Shown one piece after another: positions 15,329 to 24,383 of a stretch of DNA of 64,000 nucleotides. Each line of letters starts with the position of its first letter. The first letter of the stretch is position 1. This stretch comes from AP-15 sp963703855. Lineage in GTDB: Bacteria > Pseudomonadota > Alphaproteobacteria > ATCC43930 > CGMCC-115725. Location of the stretch: contig CAVPFW010000008.1 in NCBI GenBank assembly GCA_963703855.1, positions 124,001-188,000 of the forward strand, written 5' to 3'. Position numbers and translations under genes: made by a program. The notes below the pieces were generated by a model. The model had not been told where the DNA came from and did no database searches. It saw nothing but the letters and a program-made list of their open reading frames with translations.

Positions 15329-17452
15329 ATGATCATGCCGACGGCAGACCGAAGCCGCGAACGGGGGCTGCGCCGGAGCATCTGGGTCGTGGCGGCAGTG
15401 CTGGCGCTCGCCTCGCCCGCGGCAGGTTTTGCCGCGGCGACGGGCTGGGTCGGCGACGATCATGCTGCGGCGCGGCTGATCAGCGCGGCCGCGGCGACCG
15501 GCTCGGCGGCGACGGTCGAGGCCGGGCTCGAGATCAGGCTGATGCCCGGCTGGCACGCCTATTGGCGCTCGCCCGGCGATGCCGGGATACCGCCGAGCAT
15601 CGACTGGGCCGGTTCGACCAACCTCGTGCACGCCGAGATCGCCTGGCCGGCGCCGACGCGGTATTCGCTGCAAGGTTTCGAAACCGCGGGCTACGAGAAC
15701 CACCTCGTCCTGCCGATCGCGCTGACCCTGGCCCGGCCGGGCCAGACGCTGACGCTGCATGCCGCGCTCGATTACGCCGCCTGCGCGCAAATCTGCGTGC
15801 CCTATTCGGCGCGGCTCGATCTGACCCTGCCCGCAGGCTCGGCAGCGCCGGCGCCGGAAGCCGCGCTGATTGCCGCGGCGCGCGCGCGGGTTCCACAGGG
15901 GCTCGCCGCCGCCGGGATCGAGCTGGTGTCGGCCAATGCGGCCGGCAGCGGCCGAGATGCATCCCTGGTCGTGCGGCTGAACAGCCCCGACAGCGCGTTC
16001 CGGTCGCCCGACCTCTTTGTCGAGGGCTTGGCAAAGGGCTCGCCCGGCCGACCTGGGGTGGCGCTCTCCCGCAGGGGGCATATGGCCCGGCTGACCGTGC
16101 CGATCCTCGGAACGGACGCGGCGGGCATTGCCGGCCGGAAGCTGACCCTGACCGTTGTCGACGGCGCTCGCGCGGCCGAGTTCGCCGCTACGCCGCTGCC
16201 CGCGCTGCCGGCGGGCGATGCCGCGGGGCTGCTGCCGATCCTCGCCATAGCCCTGCTCGGCGGGCTCATTCTGAACTTCATGCCGTGCGTGCTGCCGGTG
16301 CTGTCCTTGAAGCTCTTGTCGGTCGCGAGCCAGGCGGGGACCGATCGGCGGCAAGTTCGGGTCGGGCTGGCGATGACGGCGGCGGGCGTGCTGGCCTCGT
16401 TTGCGCTGATCGCGGCGGTGCTGATCGGGCTGAAGGCGTCGGGGGCGGCGATCGGCTGGGGCATCCAGTTCCAATGGCCGTGGTTCATCGCGGCGATGGC
16501 GGCGCTGACCACCCTGTTCGCGGCGAGCCTGTGGGGCTGGCTGCCGATCGGCTTGCCGCGCCTCGCCTATGATGCCGCAGCGAGCCGGGCCCGCGCGCCC
16601 TATGCCGATGCGTTTCTGACCGGTGCCTTCGCCACCCTGCTGGCAACGCCCTGCTCGGCGCCGTTTGTCGGCACCGCGGTCGGGTTCGCGCTGGCGCAGG
16701 GGCCGCGCCAGATCGCGACCGTATTCGCGGCGTTGGGCCTCGGCTTTGCCATGCCCTATCTGGCGGCTGCCGCATTTCCGCGCCTCGTCGGGCTGCTGCC
16801 CAAGCCGGGACCTTGGATGATCGGGCTGCGCCTCGTCCTCGGCCTGGCGCTGGCCGGAACGGCCGCGTGGCTGCTGTTCGTGCTGGCGGCGCTCTCGGGC
16901 TTTCGGGTGGCGCTCGGGACCGGCATCGCCTTGACCATCGTGCTGCTGCTGCTCGCGGTCAAAAGGCGGCCCGCCGAACCGGCGCGCGCGGGCCGGCTGG
17001 CATCGCTCGCCGCGGCCGCACTGGTGGCGGCCGCGGTCCTGTGGCCGGCCTTCGCCGGCGTCGACCACAGCGGCGCTGCCCGGCAAAGCGGGCGTTGGCG
17101 CACCTTCGATGCGGCCGAGCTTCACCGGCTGGTCGGCGAGGGCAAGACTGTCTTTGTCGACGTCACCGCGGCGTGGTGCCTGACCTGCAAGGTCAACGAG
17201 GCGGCGGTGCTCGACCGCAAGCCGGTCGCCGGCCGGCTGTTCGGGCCCGGCGTCGTCGCGATGCGCGGCGATTGGACGCGTCCGGACCCGGCGCTGACCC
17301 GCTATCTGCAGAGCTTGGGCCGCTACGGCGTTCCGTTCGATGCGGTCTATGGACCGGGCCGCCCCGATGGCGAGAAGCTGCCCGAATTGCTTACCGCCCT
17401 GGCCGTGGAAAGGGCGCTCGATCACGCCGCCGCGAGCCTCGCCGCGCGCTGA
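15329..17452 (+). CDS. DsbD/ScsB-type thiol:disulfide reductase
   Basis: Inner-membrane electron-transfer protein, 707 residues, that carries reducing power from cytoplasmic thioredoxin to periplasmic thiols. After a signal anchor, residues 50-285 form the periplasmic DsbD-alpha-like domain (MPGWHAYWRSPGDAG; ALDYAACAQICVPY with its Cys pair). The membrane domain has the conserved LNFMPCVLPVLSLKLL and LATPCSAPFVGTAVGFAL, each with the redox Cys. The C-terminal thioredoxin domain has VDVTAAWCLTCKVNE (CLTCK) and YGVPFDAVYGP. The long N-terminal domain is typical of ScsB, which works in copper-stress suppressor systems, and this fits the preceding copper genes. It could alternatively serve cytochrome c maturation. 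Confidence 0.88.
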   Translation: MIMPTADRSRERGLRRSIWVVAAVLALASPAAGFAAATGWVGDDHAAARLISAAAATGSAATVEAGLEIRLMPGWHAYWRSPGDAGIPPSIDWAGSTNLVHAEIAWPAPTRYSLQGFETAGYENHLVLPIALTLARPGQTLTLHAALDYAACAQICVPYSARLDLTLPAGSAAPAPEAALIAAARARVPQGLAAAGIELVSANAAGSGRDASLVVRLNSPDSAFRSPDLFVEGLAKGSPGRPGVALSRRGHMARLTVPILGTDAAGIAGRKLTLTVVDGARAAEFAATPLPALPAGDAAGLLPILAIALLGGLILNFMPCVLPVLSLKLLSVASQAGTDRRQVRVGLAMTAAGVLASFALIAAVLIGLKASGAAIGWGIQFQWPWFIAAMAALTTLFAASLWGWLPIGLPRLAYDAAASRARAPYADAFLTGAFATLLATPCSAPFVGTAVGFALAQGPRQIATVFAALGLGFAMPYLAAAAFPRLVGLLPKPGPWMIGLRLVLGLALAGTAAWLLFVLAALSGFRVALGTGIALTIVLLLLAVKRRPAEPARAGRLASLAAAALVAAAVLWPAFAGVDHSGAARQSGRWRTFDAAELHRLVGEGKTVFVDVTAAWCLTCKVNEAAVLDRKPVAGRLFGPGVVAMRGDWTRPDPALTRYLQSLGRYGVPFDAVYGPGRPDGEKLPELLTALAVERALDHAAASLAAR

Positions 17453-17458
17453 TCCCCG

Positions 17459-17487
17459 GCCGCTGCCGGCCATTGCCAGCGGCCGCA
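17459..17487 (+). other. Strong hairpin after the copper operon
   Basis: GGCCGCTG and CAGCGGCC form an 8-bp perfect stem with an 11-base loop just after the DsbD-like stop codon. No T-run follows, so a canonical intrinsic terminator is not shown; it could stabilise the 3' end of the message. Confidence 0.35.
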
Positions 17488-17564
17488 GGCCGAAGCTATC
17501 CTTGCACAGTTGACCGTCGGCATTGACTCTTCACTGCCGACTTAATGAAACTGTGGAGGACGCC

Positions 17565-18967
17565 GTGCTGGAGTATTTAGAGACGCAGAAGAAACTCACA
17601 ACAAATCAGTGGAAGATTGTAACCGCCGCAATCCTCGGCGACATGCTCGATTTTTTCGACTATTTCCTGATCGGCTTCGTGCTAGCCTTTGTCGTTGGCG
17701 GCTGGCACCTGACCTACGGGCAGTCGGCGCTGATTTGCTGTCGGCAGGCATCGGTGCCGTTCCCGGCGCCTTTTTCTGGGGCTGGATGGCCGACCGGATC
17801 GGCCGGCGGAAGGCATTCATCGGCACGGCGCTAAACTTCTCGATCGCCACCGGCATCATGGCGCTGACCCCCGACCACGGCGGCTGGATCTTTCTGTCGG
17901 TAATGCGCTTTTTCGTCGGCTTCGGGGTCTCGGGCTTGTTTGCCGTCGATCAGGCGCTGGTGCAGGAGTTCGTGCCGGCCTCGAAACGCGGCTGGATCGG
18001 GGGGCTGGTGACCTCCTGCCTGCCGCTCGGCCTGACCCTGGGTGCGCTGCTGGGCCGGTTTCTGGAGCCGCATGTCGGCTGGCGAGGGCTGTTCGCCATC
18101 GGTCTGCTGCCGGCGCTGATAACCTTGCTGATCCGCGTCTGGGTCCCTGAATTGCCGCGCTGGCTGATCCGCAACGGGCGGTTCGAGGAGGCCCGAAAAT
18201 CGCTTGCCTGGGCGCTCCAGGTCGACCCGAAAGAGATCGAGCTGCCCACCGCCATCCCCGTGGTGGAGCACACGCCGTGGCGCGAGCTGTTCAAATACCC
18301 GCGCAGCCTGGTCGTGTCCTGCCTGATCAGTCTGAGCCAGACCGGCGGCAACGGGCTCTTGCTGTGGGTCGTCACCCTGTTCGTGCTGGTGATCAAGATC
18401 AGCCCGACCGCGGCCTCCGGCCTGGTGATCTGGCTGAGCCTGTCCGGCTTCCTCGGGCGCCTGGTATTTTCCTATCTGTCGGATGCGATCGGCCGCCGCC
18501 CGTCGGGCATCATCGTCGGTTTCGCCGGGGCGCTGTTCCTGGCTCTGGCCGGGTATTTCTACAATACCTTCATCGGCGGCGTGTCGGTATTCTTCCTGCT
18601 GGTGACGGTGCAGCGTTTCTTCGGCGACGGCAGCTACGCCGTGATCGGGCCCTACTCGGCCGAGATCTGGCCGGCGCCGCTGCGCGCCAGCGGCATGGGC
18701 TTTGGCTATGGCGTCGGCAATTTGGGCAAGATCATCGGCCCGCTCGGGCTGGCGGTGATCGTCGGCACCTCCAACTTCGTCAATCCGAAAGCGACGCTCG
18801 ATGCCATCTTCCCGGCGATGCTCTATCTTGCTTTCTGGTATGGGCAGGCCGGCCTGGTCTTTTGGCTGTTCGGCATGGAGACGAAGGGCCGGTCGATCGA
18901 GGACATCGACCGAGAGCTCACCGAGTCTGCGCTGGCGCGGGCCGCGGTCAAGCTGCCGGCGACTTAG
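17565..18967 (+). pseudogene. MFS transporter (metabolite:H+ symporter type) split by a one-base deletion
   Basis: Twelve-helix major facilitator. From a GTG at 17565 (TGGAGGA ribosome site) the N-terminus reads MLEYLETQKKLTTNQWKIV, AILGDMLDFFDYFLIGFVL, LTYGQSALI. At about 17733-17736 the frame breaks; the continuation LLSAGIGAVPGAFFWGWMADRIGRRKAFIG, with the MFS loop 2-3 signature, is one frame over. Adding one base (for example ATT-CTG) restores 467 residues. Downstream are FVGFGVSGLFAVDQALVQEF, the central loop, and YSAEIWPAPLRASGMGFGYG. The DFFDYF motif suggests the aromatic-acid/sugar-acid symporter branch. A shorter product could only begin inside helix 2 and would lack helix 1. Confidence 0.8.
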
Positions 18968-19039
18968 GCCCGCGGCGGATGCAGCGCCGCCTCTCGGGCA
19001 TGGCCCCCGGTGGCAAACCGCGATCTGGTGGCCCAGCCG

Positions 19040-19249
19040 ATGCGTAACCGGTACGGAGGCGGCGGCGAGCGCGACGAGGAGACCGACGAGAGAAGGCGGG
19101 CGGCGCTGATCGGCCTGATCATCGTGTTGGCGCTGGCGATCGCCGGCGTCGTGCTGATCCGCGATCTCGGGGCGGAATCCAAGCTCGAGGACTGCCTGAT
19201 GTCGGGGCGGACGAACTGCGCCCCGATCGAGATGCCGCCTTCGCAGTAG
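19040..19249 (+). CDS. Small single-pass membrane protein of unknown function
   Basis: 69 residues from the ATG at 19040. A charged cytoplasmic head (MRNRYGGGGERDEETDERRR) is followed by one transmembrane helix (AALIGLIIVLALAIAGVVLI) and a short tail with two cysteines (EDCLMSGRTNCAPIEMPP). Similar small proteins are widespread in alphaproteobacteria; function unknown. It sits alone between the MFS gene and the efflux operon. Confidence 0.6.
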   Translation: MRNRYGGGGERDEETDERRRAALIGLIIVLALAIAGVVLIRDLGAESKLEDCLMSGRTNCAPIEMPPSQ

Positions 19250-19321
19250 GGGCACGCCTGCGACGTTTCGCGCGTACCATTTCGGGCGAGGTTGGGATGG
19301 ACACGAAATCGCCAAAGTTAT

Positions 19322-19347
19322 ATGCTTTATCTATGATAGACATGCAT
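19322..19347 (+). promoter_or_regulatory. Candidate operator dyad upstream of the RND efflux operon
   Basis: In an unusually AT-rich 60-base leader (19310-19370), TCTAT-G-ATAGA at 19330-19340 is a perfect 5-1-5 palindrome flanked by ATGC on the left and GCAT on the right. It ends about 30 bases before the adaptor start codon. A MarR-type regulator is encoded at the end of the same operon, and such proteins usually bind dyads of this size at their own operon promoter. The link is inferred. Confidence 0.35.
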
Positions 19348-19377
19348 TAACTTTAATCATCAGGGGAGTCGCTCGGC

Positions 19378-20523
19378 ATGGCGAGGCGTGCGATCGGTGC
19401 GGGTGCGATCATTCTCGTGGTGGTGGCGGCGGCAGCGATGTGGTGGCACAGCCTTGGCACCGAAGCGCTGTCGGCCAGGGCCCAGACGCCGGCGCCCAGC
19501 ATCCCGGTCACCGGCGGAACCGTCGTCGCGGCGGATGTCCCGGTGTTCCTCAACGGCATCGGCACGGTTCAGGCCTACAACACGGTCGCGGTCAAGAGCC
19601 GGGTCGACGGCCAGATCGTCAAGATCGACTTCAAGGAAGGCCAGGAGGTCAAGGAGGGCGACCCGCTGCTTCAGATCGACCCGCGTCCGTATCAGGCATC
19701 GCTCGAGCAGGCCCAGGCGGCCAGGCAGAAGGACGAAGCGCAGCTCGCCGGCGCCAAGCTCGATCTCGAACGCTATTCTAAGCTGCTCGGCACCGGGTAT
19801 CAGACCCGGCAGAGCTACGACAACCAGACCGCATTGGTCGCCCAGCTGCAGGCCGCGATCAAGGGCGACGAGGCCCAGATCGACAACGCCCGGCTCAACC
19901 TCGGCTATGCCGACATCCGCTCGCCGATCGACGGGCGTCTGGGCGCGCGGCTCGTCGACAAGGGCAATCTCGTGCACGCGAACGATAATACATCTCTGGT
20001 CACGATCACCGAGCTGAAGCCGATCTTCGTCAGTTTCACCTTGCCGCAGGAAACGCTCGACGACGTCCGCGAGCACCAGCAGAAGGCGCCGCTGGTCGTG
20101 CGCGCCTACCGCGGCGACGGCGGCAAGCTGCTCTCCGAGGGCAAGCTGACCCTGATCGACAATTCGATCGATCAGTCGACCGGCACGATCCACCTGAAGG
20201 CGCGTTTCGATAACCAGGACGAGCGCCTGTGGCCCGGCGAATTCGTCAGCCTGCGGGTGAACCTGACCGTGCGCCCGCGGGTCGCGACGGTGCCCTCGCA
20301 GACGGTCCAGCAGGGGCCGAACGGCAGTTACGTCTATATCATCAAGAGCGACGACACCGTCGAGCGCCGCGGCGTCGAAGTCGCCTCGATCCAGGACGGC
20401 ATCGCCGTCGTCACCAAAGGGCTGTCGCCGGGCGAACGGGTGGTGGTCGACGGCCAGTACCGGCTGACCGAGGGTGCCCGGGTCAGGCTGCTGAGCGCGC
20501 GCCCCGCAGGCGCCGCCGGCTGA
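19378..20523 (+). CDS. RND efflux periplasmic adaptor (MdtA-like membrane fusion protein)
   Basis: 381 residues. An N-terminal membrane anchor (GAIILVVVAAAAMWWHSL) precedes the adaptor fold: IPVTGGTVVAADVPVFLNGI, the lipoyl half-motifs SRVDGQIVKIDFKEGQEVKEGDPLLQID and DIRSPIDGRLGARLVDKGNLV, a coiled-coil hairpin between them (SLEQAQAARQKDEAQLAGAK), a beta-barrel domain and a C-terminal membrane-proximal domain. It links the inner-membrane RND pump to an outer-membrane channel for multidrug export. It is followed 71 bases later by the pump gene. The start ATG at 19378 follows CAGGGGAG. Its own outer-membrane partner is not in the window. Confidence 0.9.
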   Translation: MARRAIGAGAIILVVVAAAAMWWHSLGTEALSARAQTPAPSIPVTGGTVVAADVPVFLNGIGTVQAYNTVAVKSRVDGQIVKIDFKEGQEVKEGDPLLQIDPRPYQASLEQAQAARQKDEAQLAGAKLDLERYSKLLGTGYQTRQSYDNQTALVAQLQAAIKGDEAQIDNARLNLGYADIRSPIDGRLGARLVDKGNLVHANDNTSLVTITELKPIFVSFTLPQETLDDVREHQQKAPLVVRAYRGDGGKLLSEGKLTLIDNSIDQSTGTIHLKARFDNQDERLWPGEFVSLRVNLTVRPRVATVPSQTVQQGPNGSYVYIIKSDDTVERRGVEVASIQDGIAVVTKGLSPGERVVVDGQYRLTEGARVRLLSARPAGAAG

Positions 20524-20594
20524 GCGCCGCCGTTGCCGGCGCTCCCCGTTTTCGGGCCGATCGAACCTCGAGCGAAATTCGCAGGTGATTGCCG

Positions 20595-23500
20595 ATGAGC
20601 ATTTCGGAACCTTTTATCCGGCGGCCGATCGCGACCTCGCTGCTGATGCTGGGGGTGCTGGTCTTCGGCATCGCCGCCTACGGCCTGCTGCCGGTGGCCT
20701 CGCTGCCCAACGTCGATTTTCCGACCATCACCGTCAGCGCCAGCTTTCCCGGGGCGAGCCCCGACACGATGGCCTCGGCGGTGGCCACACCCCTGGAGCA
20801 GCAATTCGCGGCGATCCCCGATCTCGACCAAATGACCTCGACGAGCGGCGTCGGCACGACCTCGATCACCTTGCAGTTCGATCTGTCGCGCAACATCGAC
20901 GGCGCCGCGCAGGACGTGCAGACCGCGATCAACGCGGCGAGCGGGCTGCTGCCCAAGGACCTGCCGAGCCCGCCGACCTACCGCAAGACCAACCCAGCCG
21001 ATCGCCCGGTCCTGATCTACGCCGTCCATTCCGACGCGATCCCGGTCTACCGGATCGACGATTACGCCTACACGATCCTGGCGCAAAAGCTGTCGACGGT
21101 GCGGGGCGTCTCGGAGGCGCGGATCTTTGGCCAGAAGCCCTATGCGGTGCATGTACAGATCAATCCCGGGGCGTTGGCCGCCCGCGGCCTCGGCTTTGAA
21201 GACCTGCACAACGCGCTCGCCGCGACGACTGTCGACCGGCCCAAGGGCAACCTCGAAGGCGCGCACCAGACCTATACCCTCGACACCAACGACCAGCTGT
21301 TCGACGCTGCGGCCTACAACAACGTGATCATCGCTTACCGCAACGGCGCGCCGGTCCGCGTCAAAGATGTCGGCCATGCGGTCGAACTCGGTGCTCAACG
21401 ACCGCACCGGCGCGTGGTTCTCGGACACGCCGGCCGAGGGGTTGGCGGTTCAGCGCCAGGCGGGCGCCAACACGATCGAGCTGGTCGACCGCATCAAGGC
21501 GATGATGCCGAGGCTCGAGGAAACGATCCCGCCTTCGGTAAAGGTCAACCTGCTCTCCGATCGCTCGCTGGTCATTCGCGCTGCGGTGCGTGACGTCCAG
21601 TTTACGATGATGGTGACGATCATGCTGGTGATCCTCGTCATCTTTCTGTTTCTGCGGACGTTGTGGGCGACCGTCATCCCCAGCATGGCGGTGCCACTGT
21701 CGTTGTTTGCGACCTTCGCCGTGATGTACGCCGCCGGCTACAGTCTCGACAACATTTCGCTGATGGCGCTGACGATCTCGGTCGGCTTTATCGTCGACGA
21801 CGCCATCGTCATGATCGAGAACATCGTGCGCTACATCGAGCAGGGCATGCGCCCGCTCGACGCCGCGCTCAAAGGGGCCGGCCAGATCGGGTTTACGATC
21901 ATCTCGATCACCTTTTCGCTGATCGCGGTCTTTATCCCGCTGTTCTTCATGGGCGGCATCATCGGTCGGCTGTTCCGCGAGTTCGCCGTCACCGTGTCGG
22001 TCGCGGTGGTCGCCTCGGCGGCGATCTCGCTGACCCTGACGCCGGTCTTGTGCTCGCTCTTTCTAAAGGAGCAGGGGCTGCATCCGGCGAACCGTTTCAA
22101 CCGGATCGCCGAGGGCTGCTTCGATCGGATGCTCGCCGCCTACGACCGCGGGCTGCGCTTTGTCTTTCGTCACCAATTCCCAACCCTGCTGGCGACTTTG
22201 GCGTTGATCGTGCTGACCGGCTACCTCTATGTGACGATCCCCAAAGGGTTCTTCCCGCAGCAGGACACCGGCTTTATCTTCGGCGAGGTCGACACGCGCG
22301 AGGATTTGTCGTTCAAGTCCACGGCGGCGATCGCGCACCGCATCGCCGATATCGTGCGCAAAGACCCTGGTGTCGCGGGCATCATCTACTTTGCCGGCGC
22401 CTATTCCTACAACCCGACCGAAAATACCGCGCGGATGTTCATTCAGCTGAAGCCGCACGACGAGCGCGATGTGACCTCCGACCAGATCATCCAGCGCCTG
22501 CGGCCCAAGGTCGCCGCGATCGAGGGGGCCAAGTTCTTTATGCAGTCCGGGCAGGACGTCACGATCGGCGGACGCCTCAGCCGCACCCAGTATCAATACA
22601 CCTTGACCGACACCGATCTGGCCGAGCTGACCCACTGGGCGCCCATTCTCGAAAGGGCGATGCATAAATTGCCGGAGCTTCAGGACGTCACGTCCGACGA
22701 GCAGGTCGCGGCACCCCATATTGCCATCCAGATCGATCGCGACGCCACCTCGCGGCTCGGCATCTCGCCATCCTTGATCGACGAGACGCTCTATGATGCC
22801 TTCGGCCAGCGCCAGGTCGCGACCATGTACACCGCGACCAACCAATACAAGGTCGTCCTCGAGGTCGACCCCAAGTTCCAAATGGATCCGACTGCTCTGT
22901 CGAAAATTTATATCGCCGGGCCGAACGGCGCGCAGATCCCGCTGAGCGCCTTCGCCCATTTCACCTCGAAGCTCGAATCGCTGTCGGTCAACCATCAGGG
23001 ACAGTTCCCGGCAGTGACCTTGTCGTTCAACCTCGCGCCCGGAACGGCGCTTGGCCCGGCGGTCGACAAGGTCCTGGCGCTCAAAGCCCAGCTGCGCATC
23101 CCGCCGACGGTCGAGGGTTCTTTCCAAGGGGCGGCGCAGGCTTTCCAGGCTTCGCTGTCGTCGATGCCGCTGCTGGTCGCCGCTGCGATCCTGGTCGTCT
23201 ACATCGTCCTGGGCGTGCTCTACGAGAGCTACATTCATCCGATCACGATCCTCTCGGCATTGCCCTCGGCGGGGGTCGGCGCGCTGCTGGCATTGATGCT
23301 GCTGCATTACGACCTGACCGTGATCGCGATGATCGGCGTCATCCTGCTGATCGGCATCGTCAAAAAGAACGCGATCATGATGATCGACTTTGCCCTGCAG
23401 GCGGAGCGCATCGAAGGCAAGAGCCCGCGCGAGGCGATCCACGAGGCCTGCCTGCTGCGCTTTCGGCCGATCATGATGACGACCTTCGCCGCCTTGTTCG

Positions 23501-23745
23501 GCGGCTTGCCGATCGCGCTCGGACAGGGCGCCGGCTCCGAACTGCGCCGCCCGCTCGGCATCGCCATCGTCGGCGGGCTCGCCGTCTCGCAATGGCTGAC
23601 GCTTTATACGACGCCGGTGATCTACCTCTATCTCGAACGCTTTGCCCGGTGGGTCGGCCGCCCGTATCGGCCGTCGCGCGCGGCGGAAGCGCTGTCGGGC
23701 GGCCCGCGGCCGGCGCTCGCGCAGGACCGGCAGGGCGCGGAGTGA
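20595..23745 (+). pseudogene. RND multidrug efflux pump (MdtB/AcrB family) broken by one extra base
   Basis: Inner-membrane proton-driven pump. The first part (from ATG 20595) has SISEPFIRRPIATSLLML, LPNVDFPTITVSASFPGASP and LDQMTSTSGVGTTSITLQF. At 21385-21386 an extra A (GGTCGAACTCGG) shifts the frame; without it the sequence is KDVGHAVDSVLNDRTGAW, exactly the family pattern. The rest follows: AGANTIELVDRI, helix 4 with ISVGFIVDDAIVMIENI (the paired Asp of the proton relay), PKGFFPQQDTGF, and GIVKKNAIMMIDFAL. Corrected length is about 1,049 residues, standard for the family. As written, the pump would end shortly after the first periplasmic domain. The break is identical in sequence to that in the amidohydrolase at 4477. 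Confidence 0.85.
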
Positions 23746-23750
23746 CGGCG

Positions 23751-24305
23751 ATGACGCGGAGCTCGGGGATGACGGTGCGCGCGGAAGCGGCGATGGCCGA
23801 CCGCACCTTCGGCTTTCTCGTTCACGATGTGTCGCGCCTGGTCAAGCGGCGTTTCGAGCGGGCGGCCCGGCACATCGGGCTGCCGATCACGCGGCGGCAG
23901 GCGGCGGTCGTGCTTTACATTGCGCGCAGCGAAGGGGTGAGCCAGGCCGAGGTCGCCACCTGGCTCGACCTCGAGCCGATCGCTCTCGTGCGCATGCTCG
24001 ACAAGCTGCACGAGGAAGGATTGGTCGAGCGCCGCGCGCACCCGACCGACCGCCGGGTGCGCACCCTGTGGCTGACCCCCGCGGCGCGGCCGGTGGTCGA
24101 GCGTATCCTCGAAATCAATCAGTCGATCCGCGAGGAGGCCTTTGCCGGGCTGGCGACCGGGACGCGCGACGCGATGATCGCGGCGCTCGGCAGCATCAAA
24201 GACAATCTGGTATTGCAGGAGGAGGCCGACGGCGACCGGGCCGCTGCTTCCGCGGAGCTCGTGGCCGAGCCGCTGGACGGCGGTCCGATCGCATCGCCGG
24301 CCTGA
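23751..24305 (+). CDS. MarR-family transcriptional regulator
   Basis: 184 residues, a winged-helix MarR protein and the last gene of the efflux operon. The DNA-binding region reads RRQAAVVLYIARSEGVSQAEVATWLDLEPIALVRMLDKLHEEGLVERRAHPTDRRVRTLWLT, including the wing with the DRR motif that defines the family; dimerisation helices lie at each end. The C-terminal 25 residues are an acidic Ala-rich extension. The ATG at 23751 or a GTG at 23742 overlapping the pump stop (GTGA) could start it. It probably represses the operon and is released by a phenolic or drug ligand. Confidence 0.85.
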   Translation: MTRSSGMTVRAEAAMADRTFGFLVHDVSRLVKRRFERAARHIGLPITRRQAAVVLYIARSEGVSQAEVATWLDLEPIALVRMLDKLHEEGLVERRAHPTDRRVRTLWLTPAARPVVERILEINQSIREEAFAGLATGTRDAMIAALGSIKDNLVLQEEADGDRAAASAELVAEPLDGGPIASPA

Positions 24306-24383
24306 TCCGCGGCCGGCGCGCGGCGGCTGTGTACCGATCGGAATTTACCAGGCGGTCCTTTCGCGGCACCGCCGGAGGGGAGA

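Noticed and set aside
15140..17473. Minus-strand frame of 777 codons opposite the DsbD-like gene
   Set aside because: Low-complexity Arg/Gln/Gly composition, no domain, fully covered by the real gene.
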